A DNA stretch of 64,000 nt from Acinetobacter kyonggiensis (GTDB taxonomy: Bacteria > Pseudomonadota > Gammaproteobacteria > Pseudomonadales > Moraxellaceae). The notes under the pieces are model-generated. The model was not told the DNA's origin. It saw nothing but the letters and a program-made list of their open reading frames with translations, and made no database searches. The stretch is from positions 27,026 to 91,025 of the forward strand of contig NZ_FNPK01000014.1 of NCBI RefSeq assembly GCF_900107285.1, read 5' to 3'. Made by a program: the position numbers and the translations under genes. Position 1 is the first letter of the stretch, and each line of letters starts with the position of its first letter. This document shows, piece by piece, positions 62,856 through 64,000 of the stretch.

Positions 62856-63725
62856 TATAGCTAAATACCAAATAAATCATTACAGTAATCTTTAAACAAT
62901 TGATCAATATCTTTAACTCTAAACTTATTTCTAATCGACTTTACTCGTGACCACATTTTTTCTATTGGATTTAAGTCTAGGCTATATTTAGGAAGCCACA
63001 CAATGTAATAGCCTGCACAGCGTACCAACTCCTGAAGCCTTTTCCCTTTATGAAAAGGAGCATTATCCATAATCAAAACACTGGTTTTTTTCAGCTTGGG
63101 CAATAAATCCTGTTCAATCCAACACTCAAATACCGCTGTGTTCACTGAACAATTAAATACTCCAACTGTAAGCAATCTATTTTCGATTAATGCACCGATC
63201 TCATTGCTACAATTTTTTAACTGCCAGTTAAATTCACCTACAGCCCTTGCTCCTTTGCGGCTATAACTATGCGATCGCGTGCTTTCACTTTGAAAACCAC
63301 TTTCATCTATATAAACCAGAAGTAATTGTTGTTCTAAACACTCAATTAAATTTTGAAATTGCCAGCGTTGATTTTGATCTGCTTTAGGATGCCTTAATGT
63401 CTTTTTTTACGCGATATTCCTGCGCCATGTAACGCATTAAATACCGCATGGGTACTGACAGCCCGTTCACTGATGTAATCATCAGGGTGTTGCTCTACAT
63501 CTAGCAATATTTGCGCTTTGCTGATTTTAGCTGGGCGACCAAGAATAGGTTTGTTCTCGGTCGATTTTTCCATAGCTGTATCGTACGCGTTCATACAACA
63601 AAATGCTGAGCAGCTTTACGCACTGACAGTTGATCCCTAGTCATAATTTCTATGGCTTTGTCTTTAAAATCTTTTGAATATCCCATATTTTGTATTGTAA
63701 TAAATATTTGAGTACTTGGCTATAG
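62855..63725 (-). mobile_element. IS630-family insertion sequence, probably inactive
   Basis: About 870 bp. The two ends are imperfect inverted repeats: CTATAGCTAAATACCAAATA on the left (plus strand from 62855) and CTATAGCCAAGTACTCAAAT reading inwards from 63725. The terminal TA fits IS630-type insertion at TA sites. The content is a single IS630 transposase gene spread over three frames. The element separates the Shedu remnant from the rrn end. Confidence 0.82.
62861..63686 (-). pseudogene. IS630-family transposase, broken
   Basis: Read on the minus strand, the frame opens at 63686 (MGYSKDFKDKAIEIM...RKAAQHFVV) with a first helix-turn-helix, stops at a TGA after 32 codons, continues in another frame (NKPILGRPAKISKAQILLDV to GISRKK, stop at 63394), and then in a third frame from an A7 run at 63402-63408. 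The last part holds the DDE catalytic core: VYIDESGF, LIMDNAPFHKG and YSLDLNPIEKMWSRVKS. The A7 run could be the normal -1 programmed frameshift of IS630 elements, but the earlier stop and shift cannot, and the ERAVSTHAVF joint seems to have lost a few residues. The stop codon lies within the left end repeat. Confidence 0.75.
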
Positions 63726-63880
63726 CAGTTAAAATATCAATAAACTCAACTTCCAACGATTAATTTTGATATTAAAAGCCGAAATTTAAAACCAATTCTT
63801 ATTAAACGATACAATAGTAATAATTTTTAAAAAGTAAACTTCAGCCCGACAGCGTATTTTGATCATTATTTCGCGCATAA

Positions 63881-63916
63881 AAAAACACCCCCAACGTTTA
63901 GGTTGGGGGTGTTTTT
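63881..63916 (-). terminator. rRNA operon terminator
   Basis: AAAAACACCCCCAAC, a GTTTAG loop and GTTGGGGGTGTTTTT form a long GC-rich stem directly after the 5S rRNA on the minus strand. Confidence 0.93.
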
Positions 63917-63927
63917 AGGAATAATGA

Positions 63928-64000
63928 GCTGGCGATGACTTACTCTCACATGGGTAACCCCACACTACCATCAGCGCGAAGAGGTTTCACTTCTGAGTTC
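63928..64000 (-). rRNA. rrf: 5S ribosomal RNA, 3' part, cut by window edge
   Basis: Reverse complement of the last 73 bases gives GAACTCAGAAGTGAAACC, then GCGCTGATGGTAGTGTGGGG and GTGAGAGTAAGTCATCGCCA, the well-known 3' half of gammaproteobacterial 5S rRNA. The 5' part and the rest of an rRNA operon should lie just outside the window. Confidence 0.95.

Noticed and set aside
1..64000. CRISPR array, prophage or tRNA genes
   Set aside because: No regularly spaced direct repeats, no phage structural genes and no cloverleaf-like sequence was recognised when reading both strands by eye; a tRNA scan could still find one.

Overview
The window looks like chromosomal DNA of an Acinetobacter species (Moraxellaceae, Gammaproteobacteria). 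This rests on the low GC, many short AT-rich intergenic regions, and family-level matches and gene orders typical of Moraxellaceae/Pseudomonadales: yqiA-parE, argS-SPOR protein, rhodanese-psd, serB beside a YtjB-like membrane gene, dapA-lipoprotein-purC, ubiG-mupP-yciK and ribF-ileS-lspA-fkpB. The species cannot be fixed from the sequence alone.

Layout. 1-8.5 kb: parE (cut by the window edge), yqiA, a lipase-like hydrolase, dsbB, gshA and small conserved genes. 8.7-19.3 kb: argS and a SPOR protein, then psd/rhodanese, pncB, dtd, an SCP2 protein and serB with its YtjB-like neighbour. 19.3-30.5 kb: a BASS transporter, pncA, an MFS carrier, dapA-lipoprotein-purC, rarA, a PAS-GGDEF-EAL protein and two small conserved families. 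30.6-42.4 kb: murJ, ampD/nadC, rph, a desaturase-reductase operon facing its TetR repressor, dsbA and ubiG-mupP-yciK. 42.4-51.7 kb: two RcnB-like secreted proteins, argA, and a sulfonate (ssu) operon with two binding proteins. 51.8-59.9 kb: a nucleosidase-like gene, a TDT transporter, ribF-ileS-lspA-fkpB and an FMN reductase. 59.9-64 kb: a variable region with two small-RNA genes, a broken tautomerase, a PQQ-type sugar dehydrogenase, an ankyrin protein, a Shedu-type nuclease remnant cut by a decayed IS630 element, and the 3' end of an rRNA operon (5S rRNA).

The most interesting signal is a pair of paralogous, unannotated small-RNA genes (about 59949-60083 and 61822-61951). Both carry hairpins presenting CAGGA(A/T)G loops, an identical linker, matching -10 position and a terminator. 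Each is preceded, at exactly the same 61-nt distance from the first hairpin, by an interrupted palindrome close to the GacA upstream activating sequence (TGTAAG-N6-CTTACA). This is the layout expected of CsrA/RsmA-sequestering RNAs of the CsrB/RsmY/RsmZ class. Other points are a free-standing sRNA candidate with a good promoter and two tandem terminators (25571-25738), a dispersed multi-hairpin element present twice (35628-35932, 52652-52897) with a possible distant relative (45316-45460), a three-operator DesT/FabR-like control region, and a Shedu defence gene destroyed by an IS.
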